Positions 21,593 through 32,068 of a stretch of 64,000 bases of DNA are shown in pieces. This DNA is from Margaritispora aquatica. Its lineage: Eukaryota > Ascomycota > Leotiomycetes > Helotiales > Discinellaceae. Made by a program: the position numbers and the translations under genes. How positions within the stretch are numbered: position 1 is the first letter of the stretch; the number at the start of each line of letters is the position of its first letter. The stretch lies in assembly GCA_007644065.1 (NCBI GenBank), contig VJWN01000037.1, positions 1 to 64,000 on the forward strand, in the 5' to 3' direction. The notes under the pieces were generated by a model that was not told the DNA's origin, ran no database searches, and saw only the letters and a program-made list of their open reading frames with translations.

Positions 21593-23507
21593 ATGGAAAA
21601 TTTCCTTCGTGAATGGCGTCAGGATGCGCTCAACAAGCACCAGTACGATTCGGCAATCTTCATTGGGGATAAGTTATTGGCACTGACCCGTATGTCGAAA
21701 TCTTTCGCAGAATTTCATTGACTGACATGCATCAGAAAGCGACAAAGATGCCTTCTGGCTGGCCCAAGTGCATTTCTCGACGGGAAACTATACTCGGGCG
21801 CAGTCATTTCTTTCCCGTCAAGACCTCATAGCACGAAATCCTTCATGTCGATATCTTGCTGGGCATTGCTATATCAAACAGAACAGATTCGATGATGCTC
21901 TCAATGTTTTAGGAGAGAAAAACCCTATTCACCTGATTGCAAGTTCAAACTCAAACAATAACCGACGAAAACTTCAGCATACAAGTGGGCACACGAGAGC
22001 TGGTTCAAAAGCTGCAGGACGATCCCATATGCGCGATGAGTTAGCACAAGAGGATGCAGCCAACCTACGCTTCGAGGCGGGAATGTGCTTCTTGCGAGGA
22101 CTTTGCTACGCGAAACAGAATGCTTTTGACCGGGCAAAAGATTGCTACAAGGACGCTGTGCGGATAGATGTACAATGTTTCGAGGCCTTCGAGCAGCTGA
22201 TGAAGAATTGTTTGATGTCTCCAGATGAGGAATGGGAGTTTCTAGATTCTCTGAATTTCGATGCAATTACCATAGCCGACGATCCATCATCCTCACAAGA
22301 AGCTGCCGAGTTCACCAAGATGTTATATACCACCCGTTTGTCAAAATATAAGAATCCTGCTGCGTTCACGACCGCAACAGAAACTCTCTCAACCCACTAT
22401 AACCTCGCCACAAATCCTGATCTTCTCCTTTCCAAGGCTGATCTTCTTTTCACGCAATGCAAGTTCAAGGAAGCTTTGACTATAACAAATTCCATCCTCC
22501 AGGACGACAAGTACAACTTCAATATATATCCCTTGCACTTGGCATGCCTGTATGAACTGCAGCTCAAGAATGCATTGTTTCTTGTCTCCCACGACTTGGC
22601 AGATAACCATCCCGAGGAGCCATGCACATGGCTTGCCGTTGGCGTATATTACTTGGCTATCAACAAGATTGCCGAGGCGAGAAGGTATTTCAGTAAGGCC
22701 AGTATGATGGACCCCCATTTTGGTCCTGCATGGATTGGGTTCGCACATACTTTTGCGGCAGAAGGCGAACACGATCAAGCAATTTCTGCATATTCAACTG
22801 CTGCACGATTGTTTATGGGAACGCATCTACCCCAATTGTTCCTCGGGATGCAAAATCATATGCTAAACAATATGACTTTAGCAGATGAGTTTCTCAAGAC
22901 AGCATATGGTCTGTGCAAAACAGATCCTCTACTGCTTAATGAGATGGGAGTGGTGTTCTACCATCAAGATAAGCTGGAGGAATCTGTAGCTATGTTTTCT
23001 AAGGCATTACAAATTGCCGATGACATTGATAGCGAATCTTCTGCTTGGATCTCGACCCGTACCAATCTTGGGCATGCGCTGAGGAGACTCCAGCGATGGG
23101 ACGAAGCTCTCATGGAATTTGATGAAGTTCTCAGACAAGGAGGGAAGGATGCATCAGTATTTTGCGCTAAAGGGCTGGTTTTGATGGAACAAAGACGGCC
23201 ATTCGAAGCTGTTTATGTCTTCCATGAAGCGCTGGCAATAGCACCACAAGACGCTATTGCTACCGAGCTCCTGAGCAAGGCACTAGATGAAACGGCGGCG
23301 AATGGACCTGGAATGGGCATTGACGGTATCGAGCTGGAGGACGAGGAGGATTTCGAAAGCGTACTAGAAGTTCGGAAGGCTGAGGCTGGGCGATTTATGA
23401 AAACGAGAAACACAAGGAAGGGCAAAGAGAGATCGCGGCCTAGGGTTAGTCTTGGACTAGGCCTCGATGGTGAGAGCAGTCTCATGGACTTGAGCGACGA
23501 CGAATAA
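21593..23507 (+). CDS. cut9: Anaphase-promoting complex subunit Cut9/Cdc16 (APC6), TPR protein
   Basis: Two exons, 21593-21689 and 21736-23507, give 622 residues. The first exon (MENFLREWRQDALNKHQYDSA) joins in frame to SDKDAFWLAQVHFSTGNYTRA. Tetratricopeptide repeats run through the protein, for example SCRYLAGHCYIKQNRFDDAL, TWLAVGVYYLAINKIAEARRYF, HFGPAWIGFAHTFAAEGEHDQA, PQLFLGMQNHMLNNMTLADEF, LLNEMGVVFYHQDKLEESVAMF and TNLGHALRRLQRWDEALMEF. These are the characteristic repeats of the Cdc16 family, part of the ubiquitin ligase that drives exit from mitosis. The C-terminus is acidic then basic and likely disordered. The protein acts as a homodimeric scaffold in the complex by family knowledge. 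This is a core gene in single copy in most fungi. Confidence 0.93.
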
Positions 23508-23774
23508 TGTATTATGGTAACGATCACATAGTGTGGCCTACTAAGCATTGAAGGCGTTTTGGGGAAAGGCGGATGGAAAATGGATGTGATACCCTGATTA
23601 AGACGGGAATTCTAAAGTGGAGTAAATGACAACTGGTACAAGGATTTCACCTCAGAGAGTGATCAAACCAAACTCCTGAATAACTTGAGATCCGTCCACC
23701 CAGAACAAGTGCAAATGCACAACACCAGTTGCTCCCAACTCCATGCCTAATACAACCCAACTACGATTCATCTT

Positions 23775-24388
23775 TCACAAAACCTCATCATCAAACTTCC
23801 CCCCTTTGATACCATACCTCCAACCCATATAGCCCATCATACCTGCCACACTTCCTAGTCCCACGCATCCTATTGTCATTCGTGGACTCTGGCGCAAAAT
23901 CACTGCACCCACACCAGAAATGCCCATTGCAGGATATGTCCAGTCATCGCACTCCAGTTGGCCTTTATTCTCGAGTAGCCTCCATGACCTATCTTTCCAT
24001 TCAATCTCTGAGCGTCCCCACATTCTGCCTGGGACTGCAACGGCCATGAGCGCTGTTCCGATCTACATGTGAAAACTGTCAGCACTAGTTCCTCCTCTCC
24101 AGTATTTGCCCGTCTCTCCAGTTACTTTGGAAATGGCCTCTCTGCTCGATCTGGACTCGCACGTACCAAGGCACCACGGCCACTACTCCGCAGGATTGTG
24201 GAAACGAAGTCCTTCTTCACAACTGATTTCGAGAATCGCGAGTGTGAATAAAAATATGCAGGAACGGCGATCCCAGCTCCAACCAAGGCACCGGCTTGGA
24301 GCCCTCGAGTGAGGACATGGACATAGAGGATTGTCTTTGCGAGGGGTTGATCCTCTGCGTAGGGAGTGTGTGGGAAGAGGTGCGACAT
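23775..24388 (-). CDS. Small conserved membrane protein, function unknown
   Basis: Two exons, 24388-24167 and 24062-23775, give 169 residues. The start at 24388 (MSHLFPHTPYAEDQPLAKT) is preferred; the in-frame Met at 24472 would add 28 residues. Three hydrophobic segments rich in Gly and Ala can be seen: LQAGALVGAGIAVPAYFY, MGISGVGAVIL and TIGCVGLGSVAGMMGYMGW. The small size, Gly-rich helices and conserved-looking N-terminus suggest an organellar, perhaps mitochondrial, inner-membrane protein; this is a guess from style. I recall similar uncharacterised fungal proteins but cannot name the family with confidence. It lies tail-to-tail with cut9, 267 bp away, in the core-gene block. Confidence 0.65.
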
Positions 24389-25670
24389 TATGGATGGTTG
24401 TGGGGGTTGGTTCGAGATGTCGTGTTCGAAGTAATGCTGGAGTTTGCGAAACGAAGACCCACCAGGAGGCATACAAACTTGCTAGCCTAGGTAACTGAAG
24501 TGAACTCTTTGTTGTTCTGGTGAAGTTGTGGTGAAGGGCACAAGAGAGGGAAAGCTGAATTGAGGTGGTGAACTGTCTTATATTGTGCAAAGCAATCTGA
24601 AAGGAGGGGCAAGTGAGACTGAGGCTTCATGTAGCTAGATCTCTAGCAAATTAACCAACCTGTTTCTACTTACCTATTGATTCTCATAATCACGAAGCTA
24701 TCCAAGCCATCGCTTTCGCTTTCGCGTTCAGTCGTCAGACAAGCAGAGGAGACTGATGTCTCGTACGAAAGCCGCAGCAACATCGCTCCGGACTCCCTCA
24801 ACTCTCCATGGCTCGGACTTTGAGATCCAGTCGGACATTATTGGGAGCCAGGGGAGCTTGAACTTAGTGACGAATTAGTGGATAGAGCTGACAGTTTGTT
24901 GNGTCTTACGTCGATTTTAACATATGCTGGTGCGGGCTTCCTATTCCAAACATGTCCACTCGTATACATTTCCGTATATCTTAGAGCCGACAGCAGTGAT
25001 GCTGTTCGTTCTTACCGTTCAAGCAGCTTTGAAGATGCTATATTATTGAATTAGCAAGGGTTATCTTGATCTCACAACGGTGTTTTACATGTGCCTTAAA
25101 TCCAACCTCATGGCATCTACTGGCCGTCACCATGGAGATTAAGAATCTTTTCAGCTTCATGTAAGTTGTATAGTTTATCCGTTACCATGGTTAAAGTTTC
25201 AACAAGATTGCCTGTAGCTGTGTATGGGCTTGTCTCCTTTTTCAAGTGATACTAGCTACGGAATTCTGCATGCAATGTCGCCCTCTGGACCTGCAGCGAG
25301 CACCTGGTAAATCCCATACTCATCTCAAAGAGGTTGCTAAGAATACTAGGTCTTGGAATCGATCTCACAATGGCGTACGGGTGAGCTCGCCTTGCCAAAT
25401 TTGCCAAGCAGTTCTAATTCAGAGAAGAACAGCAGTACTTACATTCGAGAATGTCACAGTACTTGGTGCTGCATTTATTCAAGGATCAGAAGAGTATATG
25501 TCAACTATGAAGGCATTCGCAATGAACGCTGTGAATGTTCTACGTGGGGAGATATCTGCTTTGTGGGCACTTCTCAGATCATCGTGACCTGAACTATTTT
25601 CGAATGCAATCACTTATAATATATTAGCAACAAACTCAAGCTATTGAAATACCAGTCACCTGTCATTCAA
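24389..25670. other. Intergenic region with one undetermined base
   Basis: The stretch contains the promoter of the small membrane protein and sequence with no supported gene. One N stands at 24902. Weak frames at 25246-25592 may be the decayed 5' part of the neighbouring broken gene, but I cannot show it. Confidence 0.5.
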
Positions 25671-26587
25671 ATGAAAATTGTCTCCAAGTACTCAATGGCA
25701 GATATCTTAAGTTATGTATCCCAAAAATTTCGAATTTCCAACTCTTTACCAACAGCAACCATTCCGCCAAATGTTGAGCTCGATAATTACACCACGTCAA
25801 TTGCGATGATGCTTTCGGATCTTAGAGTTGCAGGAAGTGAGAAGTGCGCTATTGCATATCCACTAGCAATAATTTCGGTTCCAAACTTCGAGTCCAAATC
25901 TGGTCAACTTTATCAAGACGACGCTTCCAAGCTGCAGCTCAACATGCTGGACTTGAGCTGGCTTCTTCACTCGGCTGGGCCTCACACTCTGCGTTGCGTG
26001 GGATAGGCATCGAAGATTGCTTTAGTTCCATAGAGAAGCCTAATTTGCAGTGCCCTGAAGCAGATGTAAGAATCGATGTGATTTTGACCGTCTCGTACAA
26101 CAGCGCTAGTATTGGCCTCAGCTTGCTCACGAGGTGGATGGATATCCCAGAAAGCGACTACCGCTTGTGGGGATTGCTGCGGCCTGCTAGACTTAGTGAG
26201 ACTACGGAGCTAGGTGCTGAGCCTGGCTCACTTGCTCATGAGGAGGAAGTCTACTGGGCTGAGGTTCGGAGGGCTATTGAAAATGTAGTTGGTGATGCTT
26301 GTGTATAGAGGGTAGTGTTTTTAGGCTCTCAAGGAGGGAGTGAGAGGTTAAAGGAGGAGGTAACAATGGTATTGGATATTATACCGTGTGGCAGCAAGCG
26401 GGATAATTGGAAGAATAGCTTCAATAACCCAAGTGAAGGATCGTTCGCTGTTGCAAGGGGGGCTTCGCTTATGGCCAGAGACGGTATGGTCCACGGCTTT
26501 GATGGATGTCTTGTCCCAGACCACTGCCCAAAGCTTCCAGATCAATCTGGGCATATTGAGCAACAAAAGAGAAATATTGATTTATAA
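25671..26587 (+). pseudogene. Broken Hsp70-like ATPase gene (fungal actin-like ATPase family)
   Basis: Two overlapping plus-strand frames and a third segment together resemble the C-terminal half of the large family of Hsp70-like ATPase proteins common in filamentous fungi: AIISVPNF, then AAAQHAGLELA, ILTVSYNSASIGLSLLTRW, YWAEVRRAIENVVG, VFLGSQGGSERLKEEV and the terminal FAVARGASLMARDGM. The first part continues into the second only after a one-base shift at about 25905-25930. The second part then meets an in-frame TAG at 26306-26308, with the family-like sequence continuing in the same frame to a stop at 26587. No splice signals explain either break. No intact N-terminal ATPase motif was found upstream. 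A C-to-T change (CAG to TAG) would fit RIP or simple decay. Called a pseudogene; a sequencing error is possible for the frameshift but unlikely for both. Confidence 0.6.
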
Positions 26588-28789
26588 AGTAAAGCAAAGG
26601 TTAATTGAATGTGGTTTGGTAGATTGTGACGCTGATATTTCATCACATTGGACAGATTCTATTGAGAGCACAACTTGGGCTTGATGATGGTGAAAATGAT
26701 GATCATGTTGTAGGGTCTTAGACATGCGCGATAAGCTTGCTGGCATATGCTAGAGGGGATCGTAGTCAGAAACTCCAAGTTGGATTTTGCAGATCGGCCC
26801 ATCTCTCCCCTGTTACCACTTGATCCATACTAAGGAGTTTATCCTGATTAAGGTTCTCTGATATTCGACCTGCGCCAATCCCACGACAGTCATCCGTTCA
26901 TAAAAGGTCGAGATATTACCACCGAGCCATCAACCAGCTCACCGTCATCAAAAGTATGTCCTCATCCATATAACTTACTAACTCAAGGCCAACCCCCCCC
27001 CCCCAATACAACTCAAGCCCTTATAACTCAGGACAATTTAACCTCTTCTCCCTATTTTCTCCCTATCTCTCTCCTCCTCCAAAAGAACCTGGATAGAAAA
27101 TAGCAAAACAACAGAGTGAGCACTGTCTCTCACTCCTAATTCCTCTCTTGCTATCGCGCTTTTTGCCAGCATTTCTTTTGCTGCGAAATTCTTGTACTAT
27201 GTTTTTGTTAACACTTTTTGTTACTGTAATTGCTGTGTGGAAAAGAAGCTGATATGATACAAGGAAATACATGACTGCCTGTAGGCGAAAGCGAAAGCGT
27301 TAGGACGATTCATAAACTTGGTGAACTGGGAGGCAGAAGCACGTGTATGGATAAGATTGATGTTCGAGGACAACCACTAATTATGAATGTCTCAAAAGTG
27401 TAAATACTATGGAAATGTTTAATGACATGGATTACATAGAAATGAAGAGTTGAGCGCAAAATAATGTAATCGATGATATCTTTCTGGTATACTCAAGCTC
27501 ATGTTTTATGTGTTGGTCTAATGAGAGCACGCGAACTTGCTCAATGAATCATTATACATGAGACAGATTGGAACGTGTTGCTGCGTTGTTCATCAATTTA
27601 TGTTTCATTTTATGTGAGTCAAACCACCGAACTAATATCCATACTCAACGGTTCAATTGACCAACAGAAATCCCACGATTTTCACAACAGAGTAACGATT
27701 GTCTGATAGATCTCTCTTAACACCGACCGTAGGCCTCTAACCTAGTCCTGTTGTATTGGAGTTTCTTTAATGCAAAGATTGAGATGATGTAGTGCCTGGT
27801 CTCGCTTAAAAAGGATTGTGAGGTGCTAAAAAAAAGGGGCTTGATGCTCAGATTTCTCATCTGTCAAACAATCACACTGAGTTATCCCACAAAAGACCTA
27901 AAGTCAGAAAATTTCAGTCTAGCTAGAATGAAGCTTGGAACAAACAAGAAGCTCTAGACTCTGCCCTGAGAGCAGAAGCGCAACGTAACTTCGGACTGTC
28001 TCTCCGGTTGTCATATCCGAGCCGCTCAAACTCAATCTCTACCTCCGTATTTTCGGTCCCGTTCCCGGATCATCATCTATTTTAAACCCTTCACCGAGGC
28101 TTCTCGAAGCCACATCCCATCTCCACCACATCTCCAACATCGATTTGAGTAGTGCTGAAGAACAGACGAACTCGGTTGATGACATATTTTTTTTTCCAGA
28201 AGAGGTCTGAGCATCTCCGGTTGTCCAGCAGCTGAGTTCAGCCGCGCCTCTCTGATTCGGCTTCATTTCGTTTCAATACATTTTGCTTTGCTCGCACAGA
28301 CAAAATCTGCTGAGAGTTCGGCTCGATACCCTGTGTGAGTGGGATCTTCGGCGTTGTTCTTTCTTTTGCATAAAGACAGCAATTTTGAAATATCCAAACG
28401 TCGTTTACTTATTGCTTGGAAAAATTGGTGCTTGCTCTTGCTCACAAGACAATTGGGTATATGAGTTTGGAGAATTCTCCGTCAAACGTTGCAACGGTTT
28501 TTGAGGGGGAAAGGAATGGCTGGTTGCACCCGCTGTCAAAAATGCCATGCTCTTGTTCCTGCTTTCAGGAACGCCAATCTTTTCCATTCCAGCCTTTTTT
28601 TACCCAGCCACGGTAACGCCTGCATACAGTGCGGATCGTCTGTTCGAAACCGAACAGGGCCTGTCCCTGCCTGAGCGTTCGTGACCCATACGAGTTCTTG
28701 AATCTCAGACCTCTTTCTTCTTAGATATAGACAGAATGCCATTGCCATGCCCTCCTCCTTTTCTCCAGCTTGACCTCTCGAATTAATCG
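26588..28789. other. 2.2-kb region without a supported gene
   Basis: No coherent frame was found. A run of about 13 C lies at 26993-27004. Many short frames at 28039-28700 contradict each other. The last 300 bases may be the leader of the membrane protein gene at 28790. Confidence 0.5.
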
Positions 28790-30509
28790 ATGTCTTCCTC
28801 ATTCTCCTCGCTTTCAGATGCTCAAAATTACTTCGTTTGGCCTGATACGACGGCCTTGACGGCTGAGTATCAGAGCAAAGATACCATTGATACTCTTTTT
28901 ATCACTAATAAGTCGCCGGCGTATGTGAGCTCGAATTGCTCGTGTAATGGATTTAAATCATACTTTACCAGTGCAACACCAAAGACGAGCTTTACTTTTG
29001 GTGGTAAGTCTTGCAATTGGACACGGGGTAGAGACTTGCTGATGTTATATAGCCTGGACCAAATACTCAGTCAATGGGACGCAGGTCCTCTTCGATACAA
29101 CAATTGACCAGTCATGCTCGAAGACAGCACAAGGCAGTTGCATACTCACCCTGCACGACTCTGATGGTTATGGATACAACGGCTGGGGCACGCCTTTGGC
29201 GACAGTAGGATATCTGGAAATCAAATTTAATGGGGCGGGATTGGAGAAGGGAGTATTGCCAACACAATACGCGGATCCGACACCAACAACATATACATAT
29301 CCTCCAGGACCGACCAGCAAATCGACAAGCTCCTCAGCACATTCATCCATCACTTCTGCGGCCTCGATATCAGACGCTACGAGCACAACACAAGCACCAA
29401 GCTCTTCTCAAACCATCGCATTAGTAACAAGCGCTGTGCCGTCTAACACATCAATTCCAGTAGCTAAAAGTAGTTCGCCCAATGCACCTCCATCGAAAGG
29501 TCTCATAGCTGGTGTGGCAGTGGGCGCAACACTGGCTTTTGCACTTGCGCTCCTGGCACTATTCCTATTCTTCAGGAGGAGGAGACGTACCCCGCCTACT
29601 CAACACCCAGGCCTGGTCCCAATACGGCATTCAGTCACGCACGAAAAGTTAGCTTCAGATGTAGCGCTCGTGGATCTACACTCCGTGACCACCATGTCTC
29701 CATCACCTACCTCAGCGGTAACAATGACCTTCCACGGAACCGGCAGCGTGCTTGACACACCCTTGATGACGCCAGAGACTTTACGAGACTTCATCTCAGC
29801 AGCTTCCCTCGACCAACGGACCACTCTCGACCCTCCAGCTCGTATGATTTATCCAGGCGATGAGCCTTCTGCACCCATTCATACCATCTGGGACGCGATT
29901 GCTGTGCGCGAAACCTACGTCTCGAGACTAAATCCAAGCTTGACCATACCGTCCACAATGCAGAGTCTGCGAAAACAAGCGAATGAGATTGCGGAAAGAA
30001 CGAAGGGTGCTCCTCCTGTTATGCTTGCTGCTACAAGTGCGCCTTTCCGAGGTGACATGGTGGGCTGGAGCGAGAGCAATCGATTCAAACACACCTTTGC
30101 GTTCTCTGGCAGCACGGATGGGGTTCCAAAGAAGCGCTTGGTAGTGAGGAGGGGCGAGAGTATCAGCGACGGGAAGAAATTCCAGACGCATGAGACGTGG
30201 GCTGTTGGTAACTGTACCGAGTGTCAGTGTTTTAAGGGTGCGAACGAGTTGGTCAAGGCGAGCGTAACGATTTATGTTAGTGATGGTGGTGAGGTGGAGG
30301 CGTGTAAGAACTGCCAGTTGTTGGTTGATACATTCAAGAAAGTGCATCATGTGGAAAATTTGGATGAGGGTGGAGAGGAAGGCGAGAGGGAGGCTAGGAG
30401 GGCTGAATTAGCAAGACAGGCTGTTGAGCGAGAATGGGAAAGGATGGAAAGCGAGTATCAAAGCCGAGAAAGAGGAATGGGACTGGGTTCGGGTCGGAGG
30501 AAGAGATGA
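28790..30509 (+). CDS. Single-pass membrane protein with Ser/Thr-rich stalk and C-terminal Cys cluster
   Basis: Two exons, 28790-29003 and 29053-30509, give 556 residues. The N-terminal 120 residues form a Cys-containing domain (NCSCNGFKSYF, then TTIDQSCSKTAQGSCIL with LTLHDSDGYGYNGWG); a Ser/Thr-rich stalk at about 135-215 is followed by one membrane helix at about 221-246 ending in RRRRR. The cytoplasmic half has NCTECQCF and ACKNCQLL, two Cys pairs that could bind a metal, and an acidic-basic tail. No signal peptide precedes the first domain, and an in-frame stop lies six bases before the ATG, so the protein either inserts by its internal helix or has an unseen first exon. The general plan (extracellular module, stalk, helix, tail) recalls fungal surface sensors. 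Function unknown. Confidence 0.72.
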
Positions 30510-30605
30510 AGTCGGATAATAAATGGTAATGTAATCACTTAATTCATAATAATAAAACGGGATCTTCGTTTCTATGTCCTTGGCTCCTATTTCTATCCAA
30601 ACATC

Positions 30606-31566
30606 TTAAACAGATTGCAAGCTCATCTCTTTCCACTTTTCATCACTCTCCTTCTGGTTCCTGCCCACAATAGCAGCATACTCAACAGCATCACTCCCCA
30701 CCAACAACCTCACAGGCGGATCCTCCACTTCCAGCAACTCAAACATCATCTCTGCAATCTTGTCTGGCAAGCTAGGCTCCTTACCAGCATACCGCTTGAT
30801 CATCTCCGCAAACGCGCCAACTGTCTCCTCATACGGCTTCGAGACCTTCAAGACCGCGACGCTCGATCCCGCCCAGTCAGTTCTGATTCCGCCCGGCTCA
30901 AGACAGATTACCTTGATACCTAGCGGCGCGACTTCTTGCGCCAGAACGCTCGAGAAGCCAGAGACGGCATGTTTGGAGCTCTGGTAGGCTGCAATTCCGG
31001 GTCTGGTGACACGGGATCCGAGGGAGGAAACTTGGAATATGTGCCCTCCGCCCTGGGTGCGTAGGATGGGGAGGACGGCTTTGGTGACGTAGACGACGCC
31101 CATGTAGTTTGTGTTTACTTGGGCTTCGAAGCTCTCGATGGTGCAGTCTTCGATGGAGGCGGTGTCGGCGTATCCTGCGTTGTTGACCTGGATAAGGTCG
31201 TTAGTATGGTTCTTGTTGTTGAGAGATTTGTGCAGACTGGGTGGACAATGGAGAAGGAATCGAGGAAGAGTATGTTGAGGGCTATGTAGGGAAACTTACA
31301 ACGACGTCAATACGACCGAATTTCTCATGTCCAGCTTTAACAGCCGAGATCACTGCCTTGTTGGAGGAGACGTCCAAGGCGATGGGAAGGATCTTATCTC
31401 CATATTGGGCGACTAAGCCATCTAGCTGAGAAGGTGTACGACAAGTCGCAATCACAGAAGCTCCAGACTTGAGAGCAGCGATTGTGATGGCGAGACCGAG
31501 TCCGCGACTGGAGCCGGTTATGAACCAGACTTTTGACGAGATGGGCATTTTCTGTGAGGTAGACAT
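30606..31566 (-). CDS. Classical short-chain dehydrogenase/reductase
   Basis: Two exons, 31566-31300 and 31187-30606, give 282 residues. The Rossmann nucleotide motif TGSSRGLG is at residues 17-24, LDVSS at about 66-70, and NNAG right after the intron. The catalytic triad is Ser144 (QVSSLGS), Tyr157 and Lys161 (YQSSK). EPGGIRTDW follows, as in classical SDRs. The enzyme should use NAD(P)(H) on an alcohol or ketone; substrate unknown. The 112-nt intron keeps the frame (DVVV-NNAG). It is convergent with the membrane protein gene to its left (96 bp between stops) and upstream of the siderophore cluster, but nothing ties it to siderophore synthesis. A similar set of enzymes is common in fungal detoxification. 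Confidence 0.88.
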
Positions 31567-32068
31567 GGTCTTGGTAGTGATGAAATACTAGGGGGTAAAG
31601 AGTTGGGTGGATGATTTGTCTTAAGCGAGTTTTGTTCGTTTCTGTGATAAAGATGCGTTTGATGGATGAGCAAGACATTTTGACGAGCAATTGCTCGTCA
31701 TTATATAGAGATTTCTGATGATGCAAGAAGTGAGATTTAAGATCCACATCTACAAGTCGGCGTCAAATTTGCATGACACAATGCTTAACTCCTAGGACTT
31801 ATCAAAAAGTATATCCTCAAAATATGACCGTGAGGCGGTGGACCGCGGCCGCATGCGCAAGCTAGCGGGCAGCGATCTATGGTTTAACAATGCGGACTTT
31901 GTATATCTCCGACCATCCGTGTACCCACTATCACATTATTCACGTTGATCAACCATAGGTTCGAGGAAGAATATACAAAAAATAGTGCTGAATTATTTCT
32001 ATCTATCTCGTCTAAATCTAATTCCGTTTTGCCCCTCTCCGCCTCCATCATGTATCTCTATCATCTCC
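31567..32068. other. Intergenic, no gene seen
   Basis: The 5' flank of the dehydrogenase and the 3' flank of the ABC transporter. A frame at 31394-31747 runs antisense to or overlaps the dehydrogenase leader and is not credible. Confidence 0.5.

Noticed and set aside
28636..28660. GTTCGAAACCGAAC hairpin resembling a tRNA B-box
   Set aside because: No matching A-box or cloverleaf around it. No tRNA gene could be supported anywhere in the window.
28039..28700. Dense short frames on both strands
   Set aside because: No domain, low complexity and mutual overlap; more likely leader or promoter of the 28790 gene.
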